Shown: piece after piece, positions 1 through 7,380 of the stretch
How the letters are laid out: every line of letters starts with the position of its first letter
Position numbering within the stretch: position 1 is the first letter of the stretch
DNA from: Aliikangiella sp964411875
GTDB lineage: Bacteria; Pseudomonadota; Gammaproteobacteria; Enterobacterales; Kangiellaceae
Direction: 5' to 3'
Assembly (NCBI GenBank): GCA_964411875.1
Contig: CAYPMT010000033.1
Location: forward strand, 1 to 19,782
DNA: 19,782 nucleotides
Position numbers and translations under genes: made by a program
The notes under the pieces: generated by a model
Seen by the model: only the letters and a program-made list of their open reading frames with translations
The model's database searches: none
What the model was told of the DNA's origin: nothing

Positions 1-13
1 ATTTAATCCTTAG

Positions 14-445
14 TTATTTTATTTTTTTGGATTCAATTACTTTAACTAAAGCCATGCCACAAACTAGGGCTGCAACAAATACCAGAGAATAACTATTACC
101 ACTCGATATTGAGGCAAGCCCAGGTCCTGGACAAAGTCCTGTGACGCCCCATCCGATTCCAAATAGCATTGCTCCGATAAGCAGTTTTTTATCTAACTGC
201 GTCTTTGTTGGAAGGTGAAATTTTTTGTCAAAAAGTGGTTTAGGTTTTTTGATAATGAATCTATGTAAAATAGCATTCACACTGATAGCACCAATCATAA
301 CGAAAATAAGGCTGGGATCCCAATGACCAAATATATCAAGAAAGGCAATAATTTTAGCTGGCTCTGTCATGCCAGAAACACCTAGCCCAATTGAAAATAA
401 AATTCCAGCAGCAAAAGGGACTGTTCCTGTTTTAATAATTTTCAC
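14..445 (-). CDS. YeeE/YedE-type sulfur transport protein, small half (PmpB/DUF6691-like)
   Basis: This is a 143-residue integral membrane protein with about four hydrophobic segments (near residues 7-27, 43-60, 88-104 and 118-136). It carries the family signature around residues 103-111, G-L-C-P-G-P-G-L-A, with the conserved cysteine thought to hand over a thiosulfate or sulfide sulfur atom. In the known family, two half-size proteins together equal one long YeeE/TsuA transporter, and this is the second half. The start is GTG at 445; its first base is the last base of the upstream partner's TAG stop (TAGTG), so the two are translationally coupled and probably form one complex. The substrate cannot be read from the sequence. 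No sulfurtransferase, rhodanese or ArsR-type regulator is visible beside it, though the cluster may continue beyond base 1. Confidence 0.85.
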   Translation of the reverse strand: MKIIKTGTVPFAAGILFSIGLGVSGMTEPAKIIAFLDIFGHWDPSLIFVMIGAISVNAILHRFIIKKPKPLFDKKFHLPTKTQLDKKLLIGAMLFGIGWGVTGLCPGPGLASISSGNSYSLVFVAALVCGMALVKVIESKKIK

Positions 446-873
446 TATGAACTACCTAAAAAGTGATTAAATAAAGCGACGGTTATTATTCCCATAAGAA
501 TGAAAACAATTGTGGCTGCTAATGACCGAAAAGAAAATCGACTGATACCGCAAACACCATGACCACTGGTGCATCCACTGCCTAGCTTAGTGCCGACTCC
601 AACCAGCAGCCCACCAAAAATCGCTGATGTGATACCACGATCAAAAGGGGTTTCCATAATTGAAAAGCCTATTTTAGGAATAAAAAAACTTCCTAAAATA
701 ATTCCTAATAAAAATAAAACTCGCCACAAAATATTTTTAGTTCGTGGTGTAAGTAATCCGTTTATAATTCCACTCACGCCCATAATACGTCCATTTGCCC
801 ACATCATGCCTGAAGCGGCTAGTCCGATTAAAATGCCACCGATAAGTGCATTGATAAAATCTGGATTAAGCAT
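445..873 (-). CDS. YeeE/YedE-type sulfur transport protein, partner half (PmpA-like)
   Basis: This is a 142-residue membrane protein with roughly four transmembrane segments (near 8-26, 47-66, 81-97 and 118-138). The family signature near residues 96-108 reads G-S-G-C-T-S-G-H-G-V-C-G, containing the conserved cysteines of YeeE/YedE transporters, which import thiosulfate or related reduced sulfur. It is the first gene of a two-gene minus-strand unit and overlaps the next gene by one base. The ATG at 871-873 has only a weak Shine-Dalgarno. A 10-bp perfect palindrome, TGAGATCTCA, lies two bases upstream of the start. No clear sigma-70 promoter is seen in the 111 bases before the neighbouring abgT-like gene. 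Family assignment is firm; the exact transported sulfur species is unknown. Confidence 0.87.
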   Translation of the reverse strand: MLNPDFINALIGGILIGLAASGMMWANGRIMGVSGIINGLLTPRTKNILWRVLFLLGIILGSFFIPKIGFSIMETPFDRGITSAIFGGLLVGVGTKLGSGCTSGHGVCGISRFSFRSLAATIVFILMGIITVALFNHFLGSS

Positions 874-875
874 TT

Positions 876-885
876 TGAGATCTCA
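876..885. repeat. 10-bp palindrome abutting the start of the YeeE/YedE pair
   Basis: TGAGATCTCA is a perfect palindrome two bases upstream of the ATG on the minus strand, where the ribosome binding site should be. It could be an operator half-pair or chance. There is no supporting regulator nearby. Confidence 0.25.
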
Positions 886-969
886 CAGGAGTCTTTAAAT
901 AAACGATATTGTTATTTTTGGCATTAACCTGAATGCTTGGGAGTAAAAGTTTTTGAAGTAATTAAATTC

Positions 970-998
970 AAAAATAGAACCCTACTAAACAGCAGGGT
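970..998 (-). terminator. Intrinsic terminator overlapping the stop codon of the AbgT-type gene
   Basis: On the minus strand the arms ACCCTGCT (998-991) and AGTAGGGT (986-979) form an 8-bp stem with one G-U pair and a four-base loop. They are followed by TCTATTTTT. The TAG stop codon (987-985) lies partly in the loop and partly in the 3' arm, so the terminator is shared with the end of the coding sequence. Confidence 0.7.
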
Positions 999-2526
999 AT
1001 ACATAACTTGATTGCACACCTAAAGGTATTCCAAGTCCCCAATAAATTAATAGGAATGCCGTCCATAAAACTAAAAGACTGATTGAAAATGGCAACATTA
1101 AAGAGAGTAATGTACCAATACCCGTAGACTTCACGTAGCGTTGACAGTAGACAACCACTAAAGGAAAGTATGGCATTAACGGTGTAATAACATTTGATGA
1201 TGAGTCGCCTAGCCGATAGGCTGCTTGGGTTAAATCTGGCGATATGTTTAATTGCATTAACATGGGCACAAAAATTGGCCCGAGCAATGCCCACTTGGCT
1301 GATGATGAGCCGATAAAAATATTCACAAAAGCGGTTAAGAAAATAATACCAACAATAGTGACCATATTAGGTAGGCCGAGCGACTTGAGCAGTTGACCGC
1401 CCTCAATGGCTAACAAGGCGCCAAGGTTAGACTTACCAAAGGCATCGATAAATAAAGCACAGAAAAAAGCCATCACAATATAATAACTCATGCCATGCAT
1501 TGCTTTTGTCATGCTATCGACCATGTCTTTACTATTTTTGTAGGTACCAGACACAAAGCCATAAACCACACCAGGTAGTAAAAACAATAAAAATATTAAG
1601 GGGACAATGGATTGCATAATCGGAGCTGAAAAAGATGATAGCTTGCCATTTTCTGCGCGCATTGGAGAATCTTCGGGAACTAAAACAGCAACGAGTAAAA
1701 TAATAGCCGCTAACATAACACCCATAGCAATTCTTAGTGCCTTACTTTCTTTTGGTGACAGATCATGAATTTTAGGTATTTTGTCAGGGTCACCATCAAC
1801 GGCTACATTTTTTAATCGAGGCTCAATCACTTTATCAGTCAGGTACCAAGCAATGCCTACAACTAACAAACAAGAGATAGAATTAAAAAGCCAATTATTA
1901 AGTGGATTGACTTGAATGTTAGGGTCAATAATTTGTGCGGCACTTTGAGTAAAGCTTTGTAAAAGTGGATCAATTGCTGATGGAATAAAATTAGCGCAAA
2001 AACCACCACTGACCCCAGCAAAAGCCGCGGCTATACCCGCTAAAGGATGTCTACCCATGGCGTAGAAAACAATACCTGCCAAAGGAATTACTAATACATA
2101 ACCTGCATCAGTAGCTGTGTGACTAACAATAGCAATTAACACTATCATAGGTGTTAACAATACTTTAGGCGTGACATCAAGCATACGTTTAAGACAAGCG
2201 CTGATAAAGCCTGAATGTTCTGCAACGCCAACGCCAAGCATGGCAACTAATACAACACCCAATGGTGCGAAACCAGTAAATACTTTTACCATGCGAGATA
2301 AGAAGTCAGCCATAGACTCACCAGTGAGCAAGTTATTCACAACCACAGCTTCACCAGTTCGAGGATCAATAGCACTAAAAGTAAAATTCGAAAATATGGC
2401 CGATAAGACCCATATGACTAATAAACAGATAAAAAAGATAATCGCTGGATCAGGTAGTTTATTGCCAACTTTTTCCACTTTGTCTAAGACTCGGGTGGTC
2501 CAGCTGCTACTTTGTATCGCGGTCAT
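985..2526 (-). CDS. abgT: AbgT-family transporter (p-aminobenzoyl-glutamate/antimetabolite type)
   Basis: This 513-residue polytopic inner-membrane protein matches the AbgT family in length (E. coli AbgT is about 508, Neisseria MtrF about 522). Family-typical stretches include the N-terminal V-E-K-V-G-N-K-L-P-D-P segment (residues 17-27), the S-H-T-A-T-D-A-G-Y-V segment in the middle, and the F-I-G-S-S-S-A-K-W-A re-entrant hairpin towards the C-terminus. Characterised members either import p-aminobenzoyl-glutamate, a folate breakdown product, or export sulfonamides using the proton gradient. Sequence alone does not decide between these. The start is ATG at 2526 with AAGGA eight bases upstream. 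It appears monocistronic: it has its own terminator, and no abgAB hydrolase genes or MarR/MtrR regulator sit beside it. The symbol denotes the family, not a proven substrate. Confidence 0.92.
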   Translation of the reverse strand: MTAIQSSSWTTRVLDKVEKVGNKLPDPAIIFFICLLVIWVLSAIFSNFTFSAIDPRTGEAVVVNNLLTGESMADFLSRMVKVFTGFAPLGVVLVAMLGVGVAEHSGFISACLKRMLDVTPKVLLTPMIVLIAIVSHTATDAGYVLVIPLAGIVFYAMGRHPLAGIAAAFAGVSGGFCANFIPSAIDPLLQSFTQSAAQIIDPNIQVNPLNNWLFNSISCLLVVGIAWYLTDKVIEPRLKNVAVDGDPDKIPKIHDLSPKESKALRIAMGVMLAAIILLVAVLVPEDSPMRAENGKLSSFSAPIMQSIVPLIFLLFLLPGVVYGFVSGTYKNSKDMVDSMTKAMHGMSYYIVMAFFCALFIDAFGKSNLGALLAIEGGQLLKSLGLPNMVTIVGIIFLTAFVNIFIGSSSAKWALLGPIFVPMLMQLNISPDLTQAAYRLGDSSSNVITPLMPYFPLVVVYCQRYVKSTGIGTLLSLMLPFSISLLVLWTAFLLIYWGLGIPLGVQSSYVYPAV

Positions 2527-2621
2527 GAAGTGGTTCCTTAATTATTAGCTTAGATTTTAAACTCACCCATTCTGCCACAGCCACTTTAAGTAAGAAACCT
2601 TTAGCTATCATAGCGCTAGCT

Positions 2622-2801
2622 TTACTTTTCAGGGAAAAAAACACCAATCTGTCGGTAAACCTCGCCTAAAATAGGGTGTTTTACATTTAAGCGGAACTCA
2701 AATTTATCGTCGTTAATTGCCCGTTGAGAAACGATGGTTTTTCCTGGGGTTAACTAGTGTGGAGGGAGGAGCTTTCTTTTACCCATCTGCAAATAAGGCA
2801 T
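2622..2801 (-). pseudogene. 3' remnant of a protein gene with an in-frame TAG (possibly DUF4166-like C-terminus)
   Basis: Reading the minus strand from ATG at 2801 gives 15 codons, a TAG at 2756-2754, then 43 more sense codons to a TAA at 2624-2622. The second part looks like real protein rather than random translation: it contains D-D-K-F-E-F-R-L-N-V-K-H-P-I-L-G followed by Q-I-G-V-F-F-P-E. From memory this pattern resembles the end of DUF4166-type proteins (F-x-F-x-V, P-L-L-G, then G-x-F/L); I could not check this. The residue at the TAG falls where a tryptophan would fit (L-P-P-H-W-L-T-P-G), so a single TGG to TAG change is a plausible cause. There is no ribosome binding site before the ATG and no usable start after the stop. 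I infer a decayed gene whose 5' part is lost. Confidence 0.4.
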
Positions 2802-2929
2802 TATGAGATTGATAGATAATAATTGCAGTGATGAGCGCTTTTTAAGTCACTTTACTTTGTACAAAAAACAACCTAAAACAGCTCAAATTAAAAATATCCA
2901 AATAATCGATAATTTACTTTCTGTTGCCC

Positions 2930-2958
2930 TTGCTAATCACTGGATTGATCTCTATAAT
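2930..2958 (+). promoter_or_regulatory. Sigma-70-type promoter of the atp operon
   Basis: TTGCTA (2930-2935) and a perfect TATAAT (2953-2958) are separated by 17 bases, the optimal spacing. Transcription would start near 2965, about 90 bases before atpI. It is the best promoter match in the 527-bp divergent spacer and points into the ATP synthase genes. Confidence 0.75.
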
Positions 2959-3053
2959 TTGCGCCGCATTTAGGTGGTTGTTTTTCGCTCGTTAGTTAAA
3001 AGCAGACAATCATAAATGGAGAGTCAAAGTATTCTAAGTTGGATTAAGGCAGA

Positions 3054-3443
3054 GTGGTTATTTTGAGTCATATCTTAGTCAAGCAAGGGTACCAACAAGC
3101 TAGAAAACTGCTACTCATTCAAGCACTAATTTTAGTTCTTGTCGTTAGTTTCGGTTTGTTTAAAGAATTCAAGGTAGCAATTGCATTGTTATCTGGCGGC
3201 ATAGCGGTATACATTGCGAACCTCTATTTCGTTTATAAAGCATTTTCAAAGTCTGGGGCACAGGCTAATAAACAAGTTGTTCGTGCTTTTTATTTTGGAG
3301 AAACAGTAAAAATTATTATTTCGGTCAGTTTGGTAGCTATTGCTTTTAAACTACTGCCGGGATTTGAAGTTTACGTTTTGAGTGGATACGTGATAATGCT
3401 GTTAAGCCAGTGGTTGGCGCCAGCAATTATCAAGGTTTATTGA
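3054..3443 (+). CDS. atpI: ATP synthase accessory protein I
   Basis: This is a 129-residue hydrophobic protein with about four membrane segments (near 17-34, 38-58, 75-94 and 102-122). AtpI proteins are poorly conserved; the call rests on its size, its topology and its position as first gene of the operon, immediately before atpB. The family is reported to help assemble the c-ring or to act with magnesium uptake, and is not part of the mature enzyme. The start is GTG at 3054, read as Met-Val-Ile-Leu; the sequence AAGGCAGA lies just before it. TTG at 3063 is an alternative start. A 69-base gap to atpB contains an AT-rich imperfect hairpin (arms 3445-3456 and 3468-3479). Confidence 0.85.
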   Translation: MVILSHILVKQGYQQARKLLLIQALILVLVVSFGLFKEFKVAIALLSGGIAVYIANLYFVYKAFSKSGAQANKQVVRAFYFGETVKIIISVSLVAIAFKLLPGFEVYVLSGYVIMLLSQWLAPAIIKVY

Positions 3444-3512
3444 GCATCAGTTTTTTATTGATAGACAAAAAAATTGATGAGAGTAAATAAGCTTAAATAG
3501 GCTAATAAGTTT

Positions 3513-4328
3513 ATGGCAGAAACAAGTACAGATTATATCAAGCATCATCTGCAGAACCTTCAGGCGTGCGCAACTGAAAATGGCAGCTGGGCGTTTAATA
3601 GTGCTGAAAACCCTTTGTTATGTAAAGGTCAGTTCTGGGCGTTAAATGTTGATAGTTTAGTTTTTTCTGTTGGCCTTGGTCTTATCTTTCTGTGGATTTT
3701 CAGAAGCGCTGCTAAAAAAGCAACCACGGGTGTTCCGGGTAAATTTCAAGCCTTTATCGAATTAATTATCGATTTTGTTGATACTAATGTAAAAGATACT
3801 TTTCATGGCAAAAACAAAATGATTGCGCCAATGGGCTTAACTATTTTTGTTTGGGTTTATTTAATGAACCTTATGGATTTAATTCCTGTTGATTGGATCC
3901 CTGGTTTAGCGCATGCGGCTGGTATTCCTTTCTTAAAAATTGTTCCAAGTACTGATGTTAATATCACTTTTGCTATGTCGCTTTCAGTATTTATTTTAAT
4001 TCTATTTTATAGTCTGAAAATCAAAGGTATTGGTGGTTTTACCAAAGAGCTTGCCCTTAACCCTTTTAATCATTGGGCTTTAATACCGATTAACTTGATT
4101 CTTGAGCTTTCAGCATTAATTGCTAAACCTATTTCTTTATCGCTGCGTTTATTTGGCAACATGTATGCGGGCGAATTAATCTTTATTTTGATTGCTTTAA
4201 TGGGCTTGGCTCAGTTGCCATTGCATTTTGGTTGGGCGTTGCTTCATTTACTTGTCGTATTTTTGCAAGCATTCATTTTTATGATGCTAACGGTGGTTTA
4301 TCTTAGTTTGGCACATGAAGAGCATTAA
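3513..4328 (+). CDS. atpB: ATP synthase F0 subunit a
   Basis: This 271-residue integral membrane protein is the stator part of the proton channel in the F0 sector (E. coli subunit a also has 271 residues). The decisive motif S-L-R-L-F-G-N-M-Y-A-G-E lies at residues 210-221. Its Arg212 corresponds to the essential E. coli Arg210 that faces the c-ring carboxylate. Hydrophobic helices lie near residues 47-64, 106-126, 150-168, 190-210 and 220-267. The ATG at 3513 has a poor Shine-Dalgarno, so translation may be coupled loosely to atpI or be intrinsically weak, consistent with one copy per complex. Confidence 0.97.
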   Translation: MAETSTDYIKHHLQNLQACATENGSWAFNSAENPLLCKGQFWALNVDSLVFSVGLGLIFLWIFRSAAKKATTGVPGKFQAFIELIIDFVDTNVKDTFHGKNKMIAPMGLTIFVWVYLMNLMDLIPVDWIPGLAHAAGIPFLKIVPSTDVNITFAMSLSVFILILFYSLKIKGIGGFTKELALNPFNHWALIPINLILELSALIAKPISLSLRLFGNMYAGELIFILIALMGLAQLPLHFGWALLHLLVVFLQAFIFMMLTVVYLSLAHEEH

Positions 4329-4415
4329 TTTTTAAACGATTGATTATTTAATAACTGAATTTTTAACAACTTTACTTTTAACTATAAACTTAACAATCCT
4401 TACTAGGAGAAAATA
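4329..4415 (+). promoter_or_regulatory. U-rich unstructured leader and strong RBS of atpE
   Basis: The 87-base gap before atpE is almost free of G, with runs of T and A and no evident hairpin, and it ends in AGGAGA (4405-4410) five bases before the ATG. In E. coli the atpE leader is a known translation enhancer of similar T-rich, unpaired character that raises output of the multicopy c subunit. The parallel here is inferred from composition and position. Confidence 0.5.
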
Positions 4416-4682
4416 ATGGAAACAGTAATCGGTTTTACCGCAATCGCAGTCGCTATCCTAATCGGCCTTGGCGCTTTAGGTGTTGGTATCGGTATGGGAC
4501 TTTTAGGCGGCAAGTTTCTTGAAAGTGCTGCGCGTCAACCAGAATTGGCTCCAATGCTTCAAGTTAAAATGTTCATCGTAGTTGGTTTACTTGATGCGGT
4601 TGCAATGATCGGTGTTGGTATTGCGTTATTCTTCACATTTGCTAACCCATTTGTTGAGCAATTAGCTGCTGCTGGCGCATAA
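4416..4682 (+). CDS. atpE: ATP synthase F0 subunit c (proton-binding ring)
   Basis: This 88-residue hairpin of two transmembrane helices forms the rotating c-ring. Helix 1 carries the glycine-rich packing motif G-V-G-I-G-M-G-L-L-G-G (residues 22-32). The polar loop is A-R-Q-P-E-L (39-44). Helix 2 holds the ion-binding carboxylate Asp60 in G-L-L-D-A-V-A-M-I. Aspartate followed by alanine, and the lack of the Gln/Glu-Ser set seen in sodium-type rings, point to protons as coupling ion. The C-terminal tail is about ten residues longer than in E. coli (79 residues). The strong AGGAGA ribosome site fits the need for many copies per complex. Confidence 0.97.
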   Translation: METVIGFTAIAVAILIGLGALGVGIGMGLLGGKFLESAARQPELAPMLQVKMFIVVGLLDAVAMIGVGIALFFTFANPFVEQLAAAGA

Positions 4683-4723
4683 TCATTCTCGTCAATCAAA
4701 CGATATAAGACAGGAGATTAACA

Positions 4724-5194
4724 GTGGATTTTAATGCGACCTTAATAGGCCAAACAATTGCGATGATCGTATTTGTTTGGTTCACTATGAAATACATTTG
4801 GCCATTACTTGATGCCGCTATTACTGAGCGTCAGGAAAAAATCGCTGAAGGGTTGGCTGCCGCTGATAGAAGTCAGCAAGACTTAGAGTTGGCGCAAAAG
4901 AATGCTACTGAAACTATGCGTGAAGCAAAAGAAAAAGCAGCAGAGCTGCTTGATCAAGCAAAAAAACGTCATAGTGAAATTGTTGATTCGGCTAAAGATG
5001 ATGCACGTAGCGAAGCGGAAAAAATCAAAGCCGGCGCTCAAGCTGAAATTGAGCAAGAAGTTCATCGTGCACGTGAAGAGTTACGCAAGCAAGTTTCAGT
5101 GTTAGCAGTTGCTGGTGCAGAGAAAATTTTGCAGCGTAATATCGATGCATCTGCTCAAGCCGACATTCTTGATAAATTAGTTGCAGAACTTTAG
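4724..5194 (+). CDS. atpF: ATP synthase F0 subunit b
   Basis: This 156-residue protein is identical in length to E. coli subunit b. It has one N-terminal membrane helix (about residues 8-26) followed by a long charged helix (about 35-140) rich in Ala, Glu, Lys and Gln that dimerises as the peripheral stalk and binds subunit delta. The motif P-L-L-D-A-A-I-T-E-R-Q-E-K-I-A-E-G-L lies at residues 27-44 and is typical. The start is GTG at 4724 with AGGAGA upstream; the less efficient start codon may temper expression relative to atpE. It is followed 17 bases later by atpH. Confidence 0.97.
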   Translation: MDFNATLIGQTIAMIVFVWFTMKYIWPLLDAAITERQEKIAEGLAAADRSQQDLELAQKNATETMREAKEKAAELLDQAKKRHSEIVDSAKDDARSEAEKIKAGAQAEIEQEVHRAREELRKQVSVLAVAGAEKILQRNIDASAQADILDKLVAEL

Positions 5195-5211
5195 TAGAGA
5201 TAGATAAGCGC

Positions 5212-5748
5212 ATGGCTGAATTAACAACTTTAGCAAGACCTTATGCAAAAGCGGCATTTGAATATGCATTAGAAGCTAAGCAATTGGCCCAGTGGTCAGA
5301 AATGCTTGGGTTTGCATCTCAAGTTGTCGCAGATGAGTCAATGCAGCAGTTACTGACTAGCCCTCATTTAACTAAAAATGAGCAGCAAGAAAGTATGCTA
5401 AAAGTTTGTCAGGATAAGCTTGATGCGAAAGCAAGCAATTTTATTAAATTGTTAGCGCAAAATGGTCGTCTTATTACACTACCGGAAATTGAAACGTTAT
5501 TTAACTTTTTGCGTAGTGAATTTGAAAAAACAATTGAAGCTGAAGTTACTTCAGCGAATGAATTGAGCGAACAACAAGTTGCTCAGTTAAAAGAAAAATT
5601 AGCGGCTAAGTTAGGCCGTCAAGTTGAAATCAGTGTTAATCTTGATGCTGATTTATTGGGTGGTTTGATTATTCAAGCAGAAGATCTCGTTATTGATGGT
5701 TCGGTTCGCGGTAAGCTAGCCAAACTGTCAGATACTTTGAACGTATAG
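5212..5748 (+). CDS. atpH: ATP synthase F1 subunit delta
   Basis: This 178-residue soluble protein (E. coli 177) is the OSCP-type cap that joins the peripheral stalk (subunit b) to the alpha subunits of F1. The N-terminal helical domain begins A-R-P-Y-A-K-A-A-F-E-Y-A (residues 8-19), a family hallmark. The C-terminal signature around residues 150-170 includes L-L-G-G-L-I-I-Q-A-E-D-L-V-I-D-G-S-V-R-G-K-L. It sits ten bases before atpA, whose ribosome site AGGA overlaps the atpH stop region, suggesting coupled translation. Confidence 0.97.
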   Translation: MAELTTLARPYAKAAFEYALEAKQLAQWSEMLGFASQVVADESMQQLLTSPHLTKNEQQESMLKVCQDKLDAKASNFIKLLAQNGRLITLPEIETLFNFLRSEFEKTIEAEVTSANELSEQQVAQLKEKLAAKLGRQVEISVNLDADLLGGLIIQAEDLVIDGSVRGKLAKLSDTLNV

Positions 5749-5758
5749 GAACAAGAGC

Positions 5759-7306
5759 ATGAGCATGCAACTGAATCCATCAGAAATTAGTGAATTAATT
5801 CGTCAGCGAATCAACGACTTTGACGTTGTTTCTGAAGCCAGAAATGAAGGAACTATTGTCAGCGTGTCTGACGGTATTTTAAAAATTCATGGTCTTGCAG
5901 AAGTTATGCAAGGTGAAATGATTGAATTACCGGGCGGTAAATATGGCTTAGCACTTAATCTTGAAAGAGATTCAGTCGGTGCGGTTGTGTTAGGTGATTA
6001 TTCCGACATAGTTGAAGGTCAAAAAGCTAAATGTACTGGACGTATTTTAGAAGTACCAACAGGTGAATGTATGTTGGGTCGTGTTGTTGATGCTTTAGGT
6101 AATCCGATTGATGGTAAAGGGCCTATTGAAAATTCAACTTACGCGCCAGTAGAAAAAGTTGCTCCGGGTGTTATCTCTCGTCAATCGGTTGATCAACCAG
6201 TACAAACTGGTTACAAATCAGTTGATGCGATGATTCCTGTAGGACGTGGACAACGTGAATTAATCATTGGTGACCGTCAAACGGGTAAAACAGCTTTAGC
6301 AATTGATGCCATCATCAACCAAAAAGGTACTGGCGTAAAATGTATTTATGTAGCGGTTGGTCAAAAAGCTTCAACCATTGCAAATATCGTTCGTAAATTA
6401 GAAGAGCATGGCGCAATGGCTCACACAGTTGTTGTTGCGGCGGCGGCTTCTGATTCAGCAGCATTACAATTCATTGCACCTTTTGCTGGTTGTACCATGG
6501 GCGAGTACTTCCGTGATAACGGAGAAGATGCATTAATCGTTTATGATGATTTAACTAAACAAGCTTGGGCTTATCGTCAAATTTCATTATTGCTTCGTCG
6601 TCCACCAGGTCGTGAAGCTTACCCAGGTGATGTTTTCTATTTGCATTCACGTTTATTAGAGCGTGCAGCACGAATTAATGCTGAGCATGTTGAAAAAATT
6701 ACTGACGGTCGTGTTAAAGGTCAAACGGGTTCATTAACTGCGTTACCTATTATCGAAACTCAAGCAGGTGACGTTTCTGCTTTCGTACCAACTAACGTAA
6801 TTTCGATTACTGATGGACAGATCTTCTTAGAAACTGATTTATTTAATGCTGGTATTCGTCCTGCGGTAAATGCTGGTCTATCTGTATCACGTGTTGGTGG
6901 TGCTGCACAGACTAAAATTGTTAAAAAATTAGGTGGTGGTGTTCGTTTAGCACTAGCACAATATCGTGAACTAGCGGCTTTTGCTCAGTTTGCTTCTGAT
7001 TTAGATGATGCAACTCGTGAACAGTTAGAGCACGGCCAGCGCGTTACTGAATTAATGAAACAAAATCAATATGCACCTATGTCAGTAGCTGATATGGCAG
7101 TCTCATTATTTGCTGCTGAAAAAGGCTACTTAAAAGATGTTGAATTAAATAAGATTCAAGATTTTGAATCGGCATTAATTGATTATATGAATAGTAATGA
7201 GCAATCATTGATGGCAAACATTAATGAGTCAGGCGATTACAACAAAGACATTGAAGCTTCTTTAAATGCTGCGACAACTAAATTTAAAGAAACAGCAACT
7301 TGGTAA
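5759..7306 (+). CDS. atpA: ATP synthase F1 subunit alpha
   Basis: This is the non-catalytic nucleotide-binding subunit, three copies per F1. The Walker A loop G-D-R-Q-T-G-K-T is at residues 171-178, and the arginine finger lies in S-V-S-R-V-G-G (Arg378), which completes the catalytic site of the neighbouring beta subunit. The ATG at 5759 has AGGA seven bases upstream. A second ATG two codons later (5765) would give 513 residues, exactly the E. coli length, and would place the arginine finger at 376 as in E. coli; AGAG seven bases before it could serve it, so either start is possible. The stop codon lies partly in the 5' arm of the hairpin at 7305-7331. Confidence 0.98.
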   Translation: MSMQLNPSEISELIRQRINDFDVVSEARNEGTIVSVSDGILKIHGLAEVMQGEMIELPGGKYGLALNLERDSVGAVVLGDYSDIVEGQKAKCTGRILEVPTGECMLGRVVDALGNPIDGKGPIENSTYAPVEKVAPGVISRQSVDQPVQTGYKSVDAMIPVGRGQRELIIGDRQTGKTALAIDAIINQKGTGVKCIYVAVGQKASTIANIVRKLEEHGAMAHTVVVAAAASDSAALQFIAPFAGCTMGEYFRDNGEDALIVYDDLTKQAWAYRQISLLLRRPPGREAYPGDVFYLHSRLLERAARINAEHVEKITDGRVKGQTGSLTALPIIETQAGDVSAFVPTNVISITDGQIFLETDLFNAGIRPAVNAGLSVSRVGGAAQTKIVKKLGGGVRLALAQYRELAAFAQFASDLDDATREQLEHGQRVTELMKQNQYAPMSVADMAVSLFAAEKGYLKDVELNKIQDFESALIDYMNSNEQSLMANINESGDYNKDIEASLNAATTKFKETATW

Positions 7307-7331
7307 TAAGAGTTACTAGTTAACTCTTATT
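7305..7331 (+). other. Perfect 11-bp hairpin between atpA and atpG
   Basis: Arms AATAAGAGTTA (7305-7315) and TAACTCTTATT (7321-7331) pair perfectly around the five-base loop CTAGT. The 5' arm takes in the last two bases of the atpA stop codon. The following GTTTTAACG is too short a T tract for an efficient terminator. It is better read as a partial attenuator, an mRNA processing or stability element, or a structure that tunes atpG translation. Confidence 0.6.
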
Positions 7332-7380
7332 GTTTTAACGAGAATTATTTTTTACAAATAGGCTTTACTGGAAATAGTTT

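Larger units (their letters stand above)
2527..3053. other. Divergent intergenic region between the AbgT-type gene and atpI (527 bp)
   Basis: This AT-rich spacer separates the minus-strand transporter gene from the plus-strand atp operon. It holds a probable gene remnant on the minus strand (2622-2801) and the atp promoter (2930-2958). I see no RNA gene or strong inverted repeat. gidB (rsmG) and parAB, often found before atpI in gammaproteobacteria, are absent here. Confidence 0.8.

Noticed and set aside
968..1294. A 108-codon minus-strand frame overlapping the end of the AbgT-type gene
   Set aside because: It lies largely inside the well-supported AbgT frame and its product has no recognisable domain or start signals.
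2928..2940. CCTTGCTAATCAC in the atp promoter, also present at 18141-18153 before the MarR-type gene
   Set aside because: A shared 13-mer is expected by chance a few times in about 20 kb of AT-rich DNA. It occupies the -35 box in one place and probable transcribed leader in the other, so a common regulatory role is unlikely.
3445..3479. AT-rich inverted repeat between atpI and atpB
   Set aside because: The stem is mostly A-T pairs from runs of T and A with an 11-base loop; stability would be low and such pairing is common by chance in this composition.
4416..4682. Possible sodium-driven ATP synthase
   Set aside because: Subunit c has Asp60 followed by Ala and lacks the Gln and Glu-Ser/Thr set of sodium-binding rings, so proton coupling is the simpler reading.
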